DNA of 64,000 nucleotides from SW-6-46-9 sp964452185 (GTDB taxonomy: Bacteria > Patescibacteriota > Minisyncoccia > Phycocordibacterales > SW-6-46-9), in the NCBI GenBank assembly GCA_964452185.1, contig CAYVKO010000001.1, forward strand, positions 1-64,000, written 5' to 3'. The number at the start of each line of letters is the position of its first letter. Within the stretch, counting starts at the first letter, position 1. This document shows positions 6,291 to 14,867 of this stretch, one piece after another. The notes below the pieces were generated by a model that did not search any database, was not told the DNA's origin, and saw nothing but the letters and a program-made list of their open reading frames with translations. Made by a program: the position numbers and the translations under genes.

Positions 6291-7859
6291 ATGTCAGAAA
6301 TTAAAACCTACGAATTCGATACTGAGGATATTCATATGGTCAAAGATGAACCGCACGGAACTGATTGGCCGGTAGTGTATTTAATTGAAGATGGTAACGA
6401 AATATATATTGGTGAAACAGCCACTTTGTACAATCGTCTAAAAAATCATAAGAAAAATCCTGATCGAGAGTACTTAGAAAATTTCCACTACGTTAGTGAT
6501 GATGAGTTTAATAAGTCAGCCACTTTAGACATTGAGTCATGGCTAATTCAGTATATTTCCGCAGACGGAAACTACGATATTTTGAACGGAAATGGTGGCA
6601 TGCAGAACCATGATTATTATGAGCGTGATTTGTACCGAGCAAAGTTCGAGAAAATTTGGGAGAAACTCCAAGACTACTCTATTGCCGACCGTGATTTAGT
6701 TCAAATTAAAAATGATGATCTTTTCAAATATTCTCCCTATAAGTCGCTGACCGATGAGCAGATTGAGATCGTAAATGAATTGTTCGAAAGCATTACCTCA
6801 GAAGATAGAACAAGTACCCATCTAATTGAAGGTGAACCTGGGACAGGGAAGACCGTACTCGCAACGTATCTAATTAAACACCTTCAAGAGAAAGAAGAAA
6901 CAAAAGATCTACAGGTTGGTTTAGTCGTTCCGATGACTTCACTTCGTCGCACGATTGAGAAAGTGTTCGTGAATACTTCTGGTCTGAGAGCTAATATGGT
7001 GCTTGGTCCAGGAGAGGTTGTTAATGCTGGATATGATGTACTAATAGTTGATGAGGCGCACCGACTCAAACAAAGAAAAGGAATTACTAATTACGGAGCT
7101 TTCGATAATAATAATAAGGAACTTGGCTTAGGTAAAAATGGCACGCAGCTGGATTGGATGCTGATGTGTTCAGACACCCAAATTCTACTATATGACGAAG
7201 GCCAATCAATTCGGCCAGCTGATGTAGAGAGAAAGAAGTTTAAAAATCTGCAAGCTGATTGGCATATACTTGAGAACCAAATGCGTGTTGAAGGGGGTAG
7301 AGAATACGTTCAGATGATCGATGATTTATTTGATGGCAGCCCAAGTGAGTGCGACATTTCTGGCTATGACTTTAAGATTTATGATGATATTTGCCAGATG
7401 GTTTCAGATATTAAAAAGAAAAATGAAGAAGTTGGATTGTCACGTGTGGCGGCTGGCTTTGCATGGGAATGGAAAAGCAGGCATGAATCTGAGGTGTATG
7501 ATATTGAAATAGATGGTCTGCAGTTGCGGTGGAATAGCACGACACAGAATTGGGTTAATTCTGAGAACGCTATAAATGAGGTTGGTTGTATTCATACTGT
7601 TCAAGGGTATGATCTTAACTATGCAGGAATAATAGTTGGGCCTGATCTTAGCTACGACTCTGAAGCAGAAGAGTTCGTAGTTCAAAAAGAAAATTATCAT
7701 GACAAAAAAGGGCATTATGGGGTTGAAGATTCAGAGGAACTGAAGCGGTATATCATTAATGTTTACAAAACTCTTCTTACTCGAGGTATAAAAGGCACTT
7801 ATGTATATTTTTGTGATGAGAGAATAAAGAAATATTTTAAGAATGAAATAGATATGTAG
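6291..7859 (+). CDS. GIY-YIG nuclease fused to DUF2075-type P-loop NTPase
   Basis: This is a 522-residue two-domain protein. Residues about 25-105 form a GIY-YIG nuclease domain: VYLI at 29-32, YIG at 39-41, Arg49, Glu82 in DIESW, and Asn99. Residues about 150-520 form a superfamily 1-like P-loop domain of the DUF2075 type, with Walker A GEPGTGKT (about 180-187), Walker B VLIVDEAHR (about 250-258), VQGYDLNYAGIIVGPDL, and a C-terminal LLTRGIKGTYVYF motif. Proteins of this architecture are thought to act on nucleic acids and often sit in defence or mobile regions. It is translationally coupled to the MazG-like gene. The AT-rich composition suggests transfer. Confidence 0.85.
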   Translation: MSEIKTYEFDTEDIHMVKDEPHGTDWPVVYLIEDGNEIYIGETATLYNRLKNHKKNPDREYLENFHYVSDDEFNKSATLDIESWLIQYISADGNYDILNGNGGMQNHDYYERDLYRAKFEKIWEKLQDYSIADRDLVQIKNDDLFKYSPYKSLTDEQIEIVNELFESITSEDRTSTHLIEGEPGTGKTVLATYLIKHLQEKEETKDLQVGLVVPMTSLRRTIEKVFVNTSGLRANMVLGPGEVVNAGYDVLIVDEAHRLKQRKGITNYGAFDNNNKELGLGKNGTQLDWMLMCSDTQILLYDEGQSIRPADVERKKFKNLQADWHILENQMRVEGGREYVQMIDDLFDGSPSECDISGYDFKIYDDICQMVSDIKKKNEEVGLSRVAAGFAWEWKSRHESEVYDIEIDGLQLRWNSTTQNWVNSENAINEVGCIHTVQGYDLNYAGIIVGPDLSYDSEAEEFVVQKENYHDKKGHYGVEDSEELKRYIINVYKTLLTRGIKGTYVYFCDERIKKYFKNEIDM

Positions 7860-7917
7860 AAGTATTTTTATTTATGTGTTCTCACTTTGTTTCATTTCTA
7901 TCAGTGTAGCCTATAGG

Positions 7918-7926
7918 TGCTATAAT
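7918..7926 (+). promoter_or_regulatory. extended -10 promoter
   Basis: TGCTATAAT lies here, with the start codon at 7957 about 24 nt after the predicted transcription start. It supports 7957 over an in-frame start at 7876, which lies upstream of the box. Confidence 0.7.
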
Positions 7927-7956
7927 CAAATTAAAATAAAGCAGACGTATAAATTT

Positions 7957-9342
7957 ATGAAAAAGTGTCCACATTGCACAAAAAAGATTCAAGAAGATAC
8001 GAAGCGGTGTAACTATTGCAAGCATTCGTTAGTGACTGATGCAGAATCAAGTTCAGGATTAGGTCGGGTTGCTGGGTGGATAGCAGGCACTCTCTTCACT
8101 ATTTCTGCTTTTGGGGCATTTATTTCAGGAGAAATTCTGGGAGGGATTTTAGTTCTCTCTGCTGGCCTGTTGGCGTTACCTCCAGTATTCCAATTTATTT
8201 TAAGCAAATCAAAGATATCAATTTCACGACGTGCCAGTGTGGCGATTATAGTGCTACTAGTATTAGGAGTTGGGGTAGTAGCAGATTCAGGGGAAAATTC
8301 AGACACTCCTAGTCAGTCAAGACAACTTGTTAATGACACTGTTTCTCAGGAAGATGTAGAAAATATACAGTCTACTACCTCTGAACCTGAAAAAGCAGCA
8401 ACCACTTCAACATCTACAGATGAAGTAGATAAAAAAGAAACAACATCTAACTCAGAAGAGGAAGCCGAAGAAGAATCCAGTACTGACTCTCAAGCAGGCA
8501 ATACCGAAGAGGTTGCAGACTCAACCGAAACTGAAGAAACAGAAGAGGGTAATGAAAACGAAGAGGTGGCAGGTGCTCAAGCCGAAGCCGAGACACAAAA
8601 CCAAGCAACAGTAACGAGAATTGTTGACGGAGATACTGTAGAAGTGACACTTGCTGACGAAACACAAGAAACCCTTCGCCTTATAGGTATTGATACACCA
8701 GAAACAAAACACCCATCAAAACCTGTAGAATGCTTCGGTAACCAAGCAACCCAAAAGGCCCGAAGCCTTCTTTCTGAAAAACAAATAACACTTGAGTACG
8801 ATGACTCTCAAGGAAGATACGATAAATACAATCGACTGCTTACTTACGCAATCCTTCCTGACGGAACCAACTTCAACAAAGCAATGATAGAACAAGGGTA
8901 TGCATATGAATACACCTATAACGTGCCATACAAGTATCAAGGTAAGTTTAAGGATGCAGAACGCTCTGCACGTCTGAATGAACGTGGCTTGTGGGCACCT
9001 GATACTTGTGACGGTGAAAGAAATACCACTGAAGAAGAAAGTACTTCTTCTGGTGATAGTTCGGAAGCTGATTCTCAGACGACTAATGACGACACTGCTT
9101 CTTCAGAGAGTGACTATTCAAGCAGCGATGAAGATCAGGATTACGAAGAGCAGGAGAACGAGGAAGAGGGGGCTGAGCAGGAAGAATCAGGCAACTACGA
9201 GTGCTCTTATGACAAGTATAACTGCGGAGATTTTAACACCCATAATGAAGCTCAGAGTATTTATGAAGCATGCGGAGGAACAAGTAATGACATTCATGGA
9301 CTTGATGGAGACGGAGATGGGGAGGCTTGTGAATCGTTGTAA
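7957..9342 (+). CDS. membrane-anchored thermonuclease with zinc ribbon and Excalibur domain
   Basis: This is a 461-residue protein. Residues 3-22 form a zinc ribbon (CPHC, CNYC). Three membrane helices follow (about 38-57, 62-82, 94-110), then an acidic Ser/Thr/Glu linker of about 100 residues. About 217-351 is a staphylococcal-nuclease (SNase/TNase) domain: IVDGDTVEV, RLIGIDTPE, the YDKYNRLL region and GLWAP. After a second low-complexity linker, the last 45 residues are an Excalibur calcium-binding motif with DGDGDGEACE. The nuclease should act outside the membrane on DNA or RNA with Ca2+. Scavenging of environmental nucleic acid is plausible for an organism lacking nucleotide synthesis, but is inference. 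The start is set by the TGCTATAAT box at 7918. Confidence 0.85.
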   Translation: MKKCPHCTKKIQEDTKRCNYCKHSLVTDAESSSGLGRVAGWIAGTLFTISAFGAFISGEILGGILVLSAGLLALPPVFQFILSKSKISISRRASVAIIVLLVLGVGVVADSGENSDTPSQSRQLVNDTVSQEDVENIQSTTSEPEKAATTSTSTDEVDKKETTSNSEEEAEEESSTDSQAGNTEEVADSTETEETEEGNENEEVAGAQAEAETQNQATVTRIVDGDTVEVTLADETQETLRLIGIDTPETKHPSKPVECFGNQATQKARSLLSEKQITLEYDDSQGRYDKYNRLLTYAILPDGTNFNKAMIEQGYAYEYTYNVPYKYQGKFKDAERSARLNERGLWAPDTCDGERNTTEEESTSSGDSSEADSQTTNDDTASSESDYSSSDEDQDYEEQENEEEGAEQEESGNYECSYDKYNCGDFNTHNEAQSIYEACGGTSNDIHGLDGDGDGEACESL

Positions 9343-9396
9343 AAAGAAGAAAAAGTGAAAGATGAAGATGGCTAGTATGCGATATCATAAATTTGT

Positions 9397-9861
9397 ATGG
9401 ATAGCACAAAGAAAATTCTGATAACAGGCATTCCAGGTACAGGAAAAACAACAATAGGTAATTATTTAGAAGCGAACTGTGATTTTGATCACATTGATCT
9501 GGAGTCAAAGAAAGGTAAAAGACTCCTTCGGAACCTTCAACAGCTTGTCAAAGCTTTATCTAACCTGGATAAAAATACTGTCGTTACATGGGGATTTCCT
9601 CCAAGCCAGAACGGAGTAGATCTCGTAAGGGCTATCAAAAAAGAAATGGGATTCGAACTCTTCTGGTTTGAAGGTAACAGGCAAGCTGCCAGAAAGGTCT
9701 TCAACGAGCGTGGAACGGTAAGAGAGGAGTTGTTGGACAAACAACTGAAGGGTATACAACAGTTTGAGGTAGTAGAAAAGATAGATCCAATAGTTTACTC
9801 GCCCTTTAAGGCTAATGGAGAGTTTAAGCCCAAAGAGGAGATTGTTGAGGAAATTCTTTAA
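9397..9861 (+). CDS. P-loop kinase-like protein
   Basis: This 154-residue protein has a near-N-terminal Walker A, GIPGTGKTT (residues 11-19), and the size and layout of small nucleotide or shikimate kinase-like P-loop proteins. A strand ending in DLE (about 34-36) and another in TWGFPP follow, where a substrate-binding acidic residue or base-specific loop would sit. It has no signal peptide. The substrate cannot be told from sequence. A TATCAT box at 9383-9388 lies 8 nt before the ATG, suggesting a leaderless mRNA. It lies at the right edge of the accessory island. Confidence 0.7.
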   Translation: MDSTKKILITGIPGTGKTTIGNYLEANCDFDHIDLESKKGKRLLRNLQQLVKALSNLDKNTVVTWGFPPSQNGVDLVRAIKKEMGFELFWFEGNRQAARKVFNERGTVREELLDKQLKGIQQFEVVEKIDPIVYSPFKANGEFKPKEEIVEEIL

Positions 9862-9885
9862 CATTTTTCAGAATCCTGAAAAATG
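9862..9885. repeat. perfect 10-bp inverted repeat
   Basis: CATTTTTCAG and CTGAAAAATG flank a 4-nt loop directly after the P-loop kinase stop codon. There is no T run beyond the stem, so it may be a weak terminator or an mRNA-stabilising hairpin. Confidence 0.6.
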
Positions 9886-10028
9886 ATGGTGCGGGGGCTG
9901 ATTTGTTGTCTTAAGTCATAGTACGTCGTGGTAACTCAATTCTTTTTCTAATTCATTCCAATTAATTGTTCTAAACGCTTTCAATTCCTGGAGCCGAATT
10001 GTAAAGTATGTTACAAGCAAGAAAAAGA

Positions 10029-10062
10029 ATTATATAATAAGTTATATAATCGATTATATAAT
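10029..10062. repeat. triple (A/G)TTATATAAT palindrome cluster
   Basis: Sites lie at 10029-10038, 10041-10050 and 10053-10062, each 12 bp apart. They sit in a 300-bp intergenic region before the M23 peptidase gene and belong to the same family as 4034-4065 and 48080-48123. The outer flanks (AAGAATT, AATTCTT) make the whole block one larger palindrome. Apart from this cluster and the hairpin at 9862, I see nothing further in 9886-10164. Confidence 0.7.
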
Positions 10063-10164
10063 TCTTTTTGCGGCTATTACTACAGCATAGTAGTGAATAA
10101 CTGACCAATCAGCGGTGTGCTATGGTGCAGAGTGTAATCTCAAGAACCTTAAAGCAGTTTTTAC

Positions 10165-11274
10165 ATGCATCAAATCATACAGAAGTTTGCGGTATTTTCG
10201 CTTGCGTTTTTACTATCGATAGGCGGAGTACTTGTCATTACAAGCAGTAGTGCGTCTGCGCAAGGAACTTTGACGCCACGTAGTGAAATGGAAGAAACCG
10301 ACAAGCGTACTGAAGATAACGACGACGAAGACATTGATGTGTCCGGAGATAATGATGAGCTTCCGGTGCCGGTCCTTTTCGGTGTGCCGGTTGATGAGAT
10401 CCATTCAAGCTTTGGTGATCCGCGCGGTGGTGGGTCAAGAAGTCATGAAGGGTTAGACATGCTGGCTCCGGCTGGCACACCGGTGGTATCGCCGACTGAT
10501 GCCGAAATAGAGCGGATTGGTAGCTGGAGTGGGGCTGGGCAGTTCGTGATTACTCAGGCAGGTGGTGAAGAGTTTCGCTACTTCCATCTTGCAGACCAGG
10601 CAAGCTATCTCGATGAGGGCGAAGATATTGAGGCTGGTGATTTGATCGGGTTTGTAGGCTCAAGTGGAAATGCTACTGCGGATACGCCGCACTTGCACTT
10701 AGAGATCCGGGATGATGGAGAGCCGATTGACCCGTATCCGCGAGTCACACAAGACTTCACTTTGGAAGAGAAGATGGACATTCTTGCAAACGTTTTTGGA
10801 GACGTGAGGGATGAAGAAGAATTGGCTGAGTTTTTAGCTGATAAGTTCGCTTCTGTGTTTACGCAGGCTAACCTGCAAAATACTGAGATACCAGAAGAAG
10901 TTGCCGAAGAGCTTCCGGAGAGCAGTACCGATACATCACTACCAAGTCGAGATCTATCCGTTGGATCCCGTGGTGCTGGTGTGACCGCGCTGCAAAGCCG
11001 GCTTATCGCTGAAGGGTTTTTGGATATTAATAACCCGACCGGTTACTTCGGCCCGCTGACAAAAACAGCTTTAGCGGAGTATCAGCAGGCAAATGGTATC
11101 GATCCGGCTTCCGGGTACTACGGCCCGATTACCCGATCCCAGATGACTAACGCAAGCGACTCAAATGATGCAGGCGATGATACCGAGAATATGAGTCGTG
11201 AGGATATGCTTGATCGTATCAATACCCTGCAGGAACAACTAGATACACTGCAAGCGCAGGTGGGAGCGCAGTAA
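10165..11274 (+). CDS. secreted M23 (LytM-type) endopeptidase with peptidoglycan-binding domain
   Basis: This is a 369-residue protein with a Sec signal peptide (1-33, ending SASA-QG). After an acidic spacer, residues about 73-200 form an M23 metallopeptidase domain. Zinc ligands are visible as H94-x3-D98 in SHEGLD and H176-L-H178 in PHLHLE, so the enzyme looks active. Residues about 266-325 match a PG_binding_1 domain (LSVGSRGAGVTALQSRL, GYFGPLTKTALAEYQ). The last 25 residues form a short coiled coil. It should cleave peptide cross-links in the cell wall during growth or division. It stands alone after the palindrome cluster, which may control it. Confidence 0.9.
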   Translation: MHQIIQKFAVFSLAFLLSIGGVLVITSSSASAQGTLTPRSEMEETDKRTEDNDDEDIDVSGDNDELPVPVLFGVPVDEIHSSFGDPRGGGSRSHEGLDMLAPAGTPVVSPTDAEIERIGSWSGAGQFVITQAGGEEFRYFHLADQASYLDEGEDIEAGDLIGFVGSSGNATADTPHLHLEIRDDGEPIDPYPRVTQDFTLEEKMDILANVFGDVRDEEELAEFLADKFASVFTQANLQNTEIPEEVAEELPESSTDTSLPSRDLSVGSRGAGVTALQSRLIAEGFLDINNPTGYFGPLTKTALAEYQQANGIDPASGYYGPITRSQMTNASDSNDAGDDTENMSREDMLDRINTLQEQLDTLQAQVGAQ

Positions 11275-11394
11275 CTTAGTGTGTAAGAGTAGATCGGTAT
11301 ATAACCACAGTTGTGCTTTTTGTTGAGAGATGGTTTAATAATGCCAGAAATTACATCTTAATGCTTTTTTCACAAACCGGTTGGAGGTGCTGGT

Positions 11395-12147
11395 ATGATT
11401 GGTATTCAGACTATTCTCAAAACGCTTGCAGAAACAGACTTTGACCGAGAGAAAGCCTGGTACTTACTTTTAGCGAAGACACAGGACGCTGCGGAGAAAT
11501 TTGAGGAGGGGCGGTTGTACCCTCATTTAGCTCAACTGGTGAAAGCGCACCGGAGCCTGTCGGAGGTTAGAGAGGAGTTAGAAAGAAAATATGAAGCCGT
11601 GAAGGATAAGAAGGAGGTTGTCGATATAGACTGGGAGAAGGGTGTTCTTGAACGAGAGTCAGTAAGCAATCGAGATCTTTTTGATATCAACGATGTTGAG
11701 AAAGTGGTATCAGTATTCGTATTAGTGGATGAAATGCTAGGAAGGGTCGAATCGCTCATAAAGCATGGCAAAAGTGTATTCGACGATGTGGAAGAAAAGA
11801 CTGAGATTGAAACAGTCGGGATCGTCCCGTCATATCGCAAAGAAGGATACATGTTTATCCCCGACAAGGAGCTGAGTGAGCTGCATATCGAACGCTACAC
11901 ACTTTTTTCCGTGAGGAAGTCGGGCGAATCGTATGCAGGGCTGAAGACGAGTTCGGTCAAACAGGTTTCTATGGAGCCTGCCGGTCAATCGCTTAGCGAT
12001 ATAAAGCTTGACCTGCTTGAAGAACGGCAAGACTTGCCGAATCCGGCTACTTTTTACTTTGCTACTGACGCGACTGTTCCGCTTGAGGAGACCCTTCTTC
12101 CGGTAACCAAACGAATGTTTATGCGCCATCTTAAGAATGAGCCGTAG
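11395..12147 (+). CDS. conserved hypothetical protein
   Basis: This 250-residue soluble protein is not recognised. The first 110 residues are helical and charged; the second half is beta-rich, with IVPSYRKEGYMFIP, a YTLFSVRKSG segment and a C-terminal LPNPATFYFATDATVPLEETLLPVTKR block that reads like a conserved motif. It is one of few genes here with a good Shine-Dalgarno sequence: GGAGGT at 11383-11388, 6 nt before the ATG. This suggests efficient translation from a leadered mRNA. It is monocistronic with a strong terminator. Confidence 0.7.
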   Translation: MIGIQTILKTLAETDFDREKAWYLLLAKTQDAAEKFEEGRLYPHLAQLVKAHRSLSEVREELERKYEAVKDKKEVVDIDWEKGVLERESVSNRDLFDINDVEKVVSVFVLVDEMLGRVESLIKHGKSVFDDVEEKTEIETVGIVPSYRKEGYMFIPDKELSELHIERYTLFSVRKSGESYAGLKTSSVKQVSMEPAGQSLSDIKLDLLEERQDLPNPATFYFATDATVPLEETLLPVTKRMFMRHLKNEP

Positions 12148-12161
12148 AGGTACACGCGGTT

Positions 12162-12193
12162 AACCCACCAACTTTCCGGTTGGTGGGTTTTTT
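12162..12193 (+). terminator. rho-independent terminator
   Basis: AACCCACCAAC pairs with GTTGGTGGGTT (11 bp) and is followed by T. It ends the 11395-12147 gene. Confidence 0.9.
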
Positions 12194-12226
12194 ATATTTA
12201 AGAGCAGACGGCTGCAGAGGTTGCGA

Positions 12227-12235
12227 TGCTATAGT
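12227..12235 (+). promoter_or_regulatory. extended -10 promoter
   Basis: TGCTATAGT lies about 38-47 nt before the two candidate start codons of the thymidine kinase gene. Confidence 0.6.
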
Positions 12236-12272
12236 GTAACTAGATTCGTACTCTTTTCTCTCATAGATATAC

Positions 12273-12935
12273 ATGCTTGTTATGGCAAACGGTCCCGGTT
12301 TTGTCACGATATTTGCTGGTCCGATGTTTTCGGGTAAGTCAGGCAGTCTTATTACACAGGCAAATAGTGCTGTTCGAGCGAACAAGTCGGTCTTGGCGGT
12401 TAAGCCTAGCATTGACACTCGCGATAAGGCGCAGATTACTACCCGTCTTCATAATCCGGTTGATGACAGTAATACGAAACGATCTTTTGGAAATGCTCAC
12501 TCAGTCAGCGAATCAGAACCGGATGAGCTTGAAGATCTGTTTGAAGATATGTCCCCGGATGTGTTTATTGCCGATGAGGTGCAGTTTTTTCATAAGTGGT
12601 TTGCCGACTTTATCTGGAAGCTGCAGTCAGAACAGTTGGCTGAAGTGTATATTGCTGGCCTGGACTTAAATGCTTGGGGTAAGCCGTTCGGTCACATACC
12701 GACTCTTTTGGCGATAGCTGACAGGGTCGAAAAGAAGCAGGCAGACTGCTTTGTGTCAGACTGTGATAAAAAAGCTACGCGCACACAGCTGACTGATCCA
12801 ACCATCGCCGAAAGCGATTCACCAATAGTTGTCGGCGGAAAAGATACGTACCAAGCTCGATGCCGAAAATGCTGGAAGCACCCACGCAAGCTATCTCCAC
12901 AACACCACACAAAGAACTCATCCCCAACTTCTTAG
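12273..12935 (+). CDS. tdk: thymidine kinase
   Basis: This is type II thymidine kinase (220 residues), which phosphorylates salvaged thymidine with ATP. Visible motifs are the P-loop GPMFSGKS (about 16-23), the catalytic region IADEVQFF, the GLDLNAWGKPF segment that precedes the lasso, and two zinc-binding Cys pairs (CFVSDC, CRKC). An in-frame ATG at 12282 is an equally likely start. A salvage enzyme fits an organism without pyrimidine synthesis. The stop codon lies inside the terminator stem, an economical arrangement. Confidence 0.9.
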   Translation: MLVMANGPGFVTIFAGPMFSGKSGSLITQANSAVRANKSVLAVKPSIDTRDKAQITTRLHNPVDDSNTKRSFGNAHSVSESEPDELEDLFEDMSPDVFIADEVQFFHKWFADFIWKLQSEQLAEVYIAGLDLNAWGKPFGHIPTLLAIADRVEKKQADCFVSDCDKKATRTQLTDPTIAESDSPIVVGGKDTYQARCRKCWKHPRKLSPQHHTKNSSPTS

Positions 12936-12950
12936 TTGGGGAATTTTATT
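12921..12950 (+). terminator. terminator overlapping the tdk stop codon
   Basis: TCCCCAACT and AGTTGGGGA form the stem and T follows. The left arm encodes the last tdk codons, and TAG lies in the loop and right arm. Confidence 0.8.
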
Positions 12951-12975
12951 AGAACCCCTTACCGGCTAGGTTGCT

Positions 12976-12984
12976 TGCTATAAT
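12976..12984 (+). promoter_or_regulatory. extended -10 promoter
   Basis: TGCTATAAT lies 12 nt before the GTG start at 12997, giving a leader of only about 5 nt. Confidence 0.75.
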
Positions 12985-12996
12985 AAAAGTGAATAA

Positions 12997-13566
12997 GTGA
13001 CCAATATATCGAATGCAACCTACTGGTGGATTGCCGGCGGCCTGATGGTGGCTTTAGGTGTAATTCTTTACCTGATGGGTCAGCCGCTTATTTGTGAGTG
13101 CGGATATATAAAACTGTGGCATGGTGATCCAGTCAGTGCTCAAAATTCTAAACACATTGCCGACTGGTACACTCCCAGTCATGTCATCCATGGCTTTCTT
13201 TTCTATTGGATTATTAACTGGCTAAAACCGGAGTGGCCGTTTGGATTGAAGTTGGTGGTAGCAACGCTGCCGGAGGTGGCGTGGGAAATTTTTGAGAACA
13301 CAGACATGATCATCGAATACTACCGGCAGAATACTGTGTCTGTCGAGTACCGCGGGGATTCAGCTCTCAATTCAGTGGCTGATGTGGCCGCTATGGTGGT
13401 TGGGTTTGGGTTGGCTGCCTGGCTGCCATGGCCGGTGGTACTTTTGGTGATACTGCTTCTTGAAGGGGTAACACTTGCCTTTATTCAAGATAACTTGATA
13501 CTTAACATAGTTATGTTCATTTATCCGTTTGAATTTATCACAGAATGGCAGTCAGCGGCAGGGTAG
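12997..13566 (+). CDS. DUF2585 (UPF0314-type) membrane protein
   Basis: This is a 189-residue polytopic membrane protein with about four or five helices. The family hallmark is the stretch CECGYIKLWHGDPVSAQNSKH followed by DWYTPSHVIHGFLFYW, matching DUF2585, an uncharacterised family best known from alphaproteobacteria. Conserved Glu residues follow in LPEVAWEIFENT. The GTG start at 12997 is fixed by the TGCTATAAT box. Function is unknown; the conserved polar residues inside helices suggest an enzyme or transporter in the membrane. Confidence 0.8.
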   Translation: MTNISNATYWWIAGGLMVALGVILYLMGQPLICECGYIKLWHGDPVSAQNSKHIADWYTPSHVIHGFLFYWIINWLKPEWPFGLKLVVATLPEVAWEIFENTDMIIEYYRQNTVSVEYRGDSALNSVADVAAMVVGFGLAAWLPWPVVLLVILLLEGVTLAFIQDNLILNIVMFIYPFEFITEWQSAAG

Positions 13567-13569
13567 TGA

Positions 13570-13575
13570 TACAAT
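13570..13575 (+). promoter_or_regulatory. -10 element, leaderless start
   Basis: TACAAT ends 7 nt before ATG 13583. It favours that codon over GTG 13580. Confidence 0.6.
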
Positions 13576-13582
13576 GTAGGTG

Positions 13583-14206
13583 ATGGAGGGTAGAAATGTA
13601 GCCGTACTAGCAGTTATCTTGGTTATTCTGGCGCTTGTTGGGGTTGGTATGTTTACTGACTCGAGTCAGGATAATCAAGAAAATAGTGCTACTAGCAGCC
13701 GTAATCAAGCATCAAATATGTCTGAAATATCTCTACAATCAAGCGCCTTCGAGGATGGAGGGTTCATCCCGGCACTTTATACGTGCGAAGGCGACAACAT
13801 AAATCCACCACTCTCAATCGAGAATGTACCAGAGGGCACAAAGTCGTTTGTTCTGATAGCTGAAGATCCAGATATTCCCGAAGAGGTAAAAGAGAACATG
13901 GGTATTCAGGTATTTGATCACTGGGTGGCGTACAACATACCACCATCCATGACCCAAATACCTGAAGACGAACCGGTCGGTACGCAAGGTCTTAATTCAA
14001 GTGAGGAGGCCGGCTACACTGGGCCGTGTCCGCCGGCTGCCTACGAGCCGACTGAACACCGATACATATTCGAAGTTTCAGCAATCGACACCACACTTGA
14101 CCATCTGTTGGAAGGAGCGACAAAGTCTGAAGTGCGCGACGCGATGGAAGGGCACGTGCTCGGGCAGGCTGAGCTTGTCGGGCGATATGAAAAGCAGGAA
14201 GAATAA
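13583..14206 (+). CDS. YbhB/YbcL-type PEBP-like protein, membrane anchored
   Basis: This is a 207-residue protein. A single N-terminal hydrophobic helix (about 5-24) anchors it outside the membrane, followed by a Ser/Asn linker. Residues about 48-205 form a phosphatidylethanolamine-binding-protein (YbhB/YbcL) fold: ALYTCEGDNINPPLSIENVPEG, the DPDIP ligand-pocket motif, FDHWVAYNIPPS and GYTGPCPPA. The bacterial family's biochemical role is unsettled. The next gene starts 3 nt after its stop, so the two are co-transcribed. Confidence 0.85.
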   Translation: MEGRNVAVLAVILVILALVGVGMFTDSSQDNQENSATSSRNQASNMSEISLQSSAFEDGGFIPALYTCEGDNINPPLSIENVPEGTKSFVLIAEDPDIPEEVKENMGIQVFDHWVAYNIPPSMTQIPEDEPVGTQGLNSSEEAGYTGPCPPAAYEPTEHRYIFEVSAIDTTLDHLLEGATKSEVRDAMEGHVLGQAELVGRYEKQEE

Positions 14207-14209
14207 CGT

Positions 14210-14434
14210 ATGGAGCATATTAAAGTAACCGTATTTTCTGATGCTGACGAAGAGAATCTGGTAGAAAATGAAGGGAAGCTGCATGTCTATGTAAAGCAGA
14301 AAGCGCAAGATGGAAAAGCGAACGAGGCGGCAATACAGTTAGTGCGAGAATATAAGGAGGTTGATGGGCAAATACAGATTGTGTCCGGACATTCAAAACA
14401 GCAAAAAATTATGAAGGTTACTGACGATCAGTAA
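14210..14434 (+). CDS. DUF167 (YggU-type) protein
   Basis: This 74-residue small alpha/beta protein of the DUF167/UPF0235 family is recognisable by KQKAQDGKANEAAIQLVREY and IQIVSGHSKQQKIMKV. The family is widespread and of unknown function. Its length is slightly short for the family (about 90-100). It follows the PEBP-like gene by 3 nt and precedes hpf by 20 nt, so the three may form one unit. Confidence 0.85.
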   Translation: MEHIKVTVFSDADEENLVENEGKLHVYVKQKAQDGKANEAAIQLVREYKEVDGQIQIVSGHSKQQKIMKVTDDQ

Positions 14435-14454
14435 CCATAACCCAATGTTTTGTT

Positions 14455-14856
14455 ATGAATCTCAACACAAACCTGAAGACTAAAAACCTAGACGTAGATG
14501 AGGAGCTGAAAGAGTATTTGATAAAGCGAATAAAAAAATTTGAAAAGTTTATCGATGATGAAGACACATCGGCTATTGCAGACATTGAGCTTGGGCGGAC
14601 TACTACCGATCAGCGCTCAGGGAAGATCTTCCGAGCTGAGATCAACCTGAAAGTCGCTGGTGGATACTACCGAGCTGAAGAAGAGGCGGAGGCAATCCGG
14701 GATGCTATAGATGAAGTTAGCAATGAGATGACTCGTGAACTGCGAGATGCCAAAGAGAAAAAGCAAAGTCGAATCCGGGAGGGGGCCAGAAAGATGAAAG
14801 AGATGCTCAGAGGATGGTATAGTGGAGAAGATAATCAGAATGGTAACTCTACCTAA
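14455..14856 (+). CDS. hpf: ribosome hibernation promoting factor
   Basis: This 133-residue HPF/RaiA-family protein binds the 30S subunit in the mRNA/tRNA channel and inactivates ribosomes in stasis. The beta-alpha-beta-beta-beta-alpha layout is visible: NLKTKNLDVDEELKEYLIKRIKKFEKF, then IELGRTTTDQRSGKIFRAEINL and the final basic helix. It is the short form; there is no C-terminal dimerisation domain of the long HPF, only a 30-residue charged tail. Confidence 0.85.
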   Translation: MNLNTNLKTKNLDVDEELKEYLIKRIKKFEKFIDDEDTSAIADIELGRTTTDQRSGKIFRAEINLKVAGGYYRAEEEAEAIRDAIDEVSNEMTRELRDAKEKKQSRIREGARKMKEMLRGWYSGEDNQNGNST

Positions 14857-14867
14857 CGCTATTTACT

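Noticed and set aside
10029..10062. Short regular repeats as a CRISPR array
   Set aside because: The units are 10-bp palindromes 12 bp apart with 2-bp gaps; there are no spacers and no cas genes.
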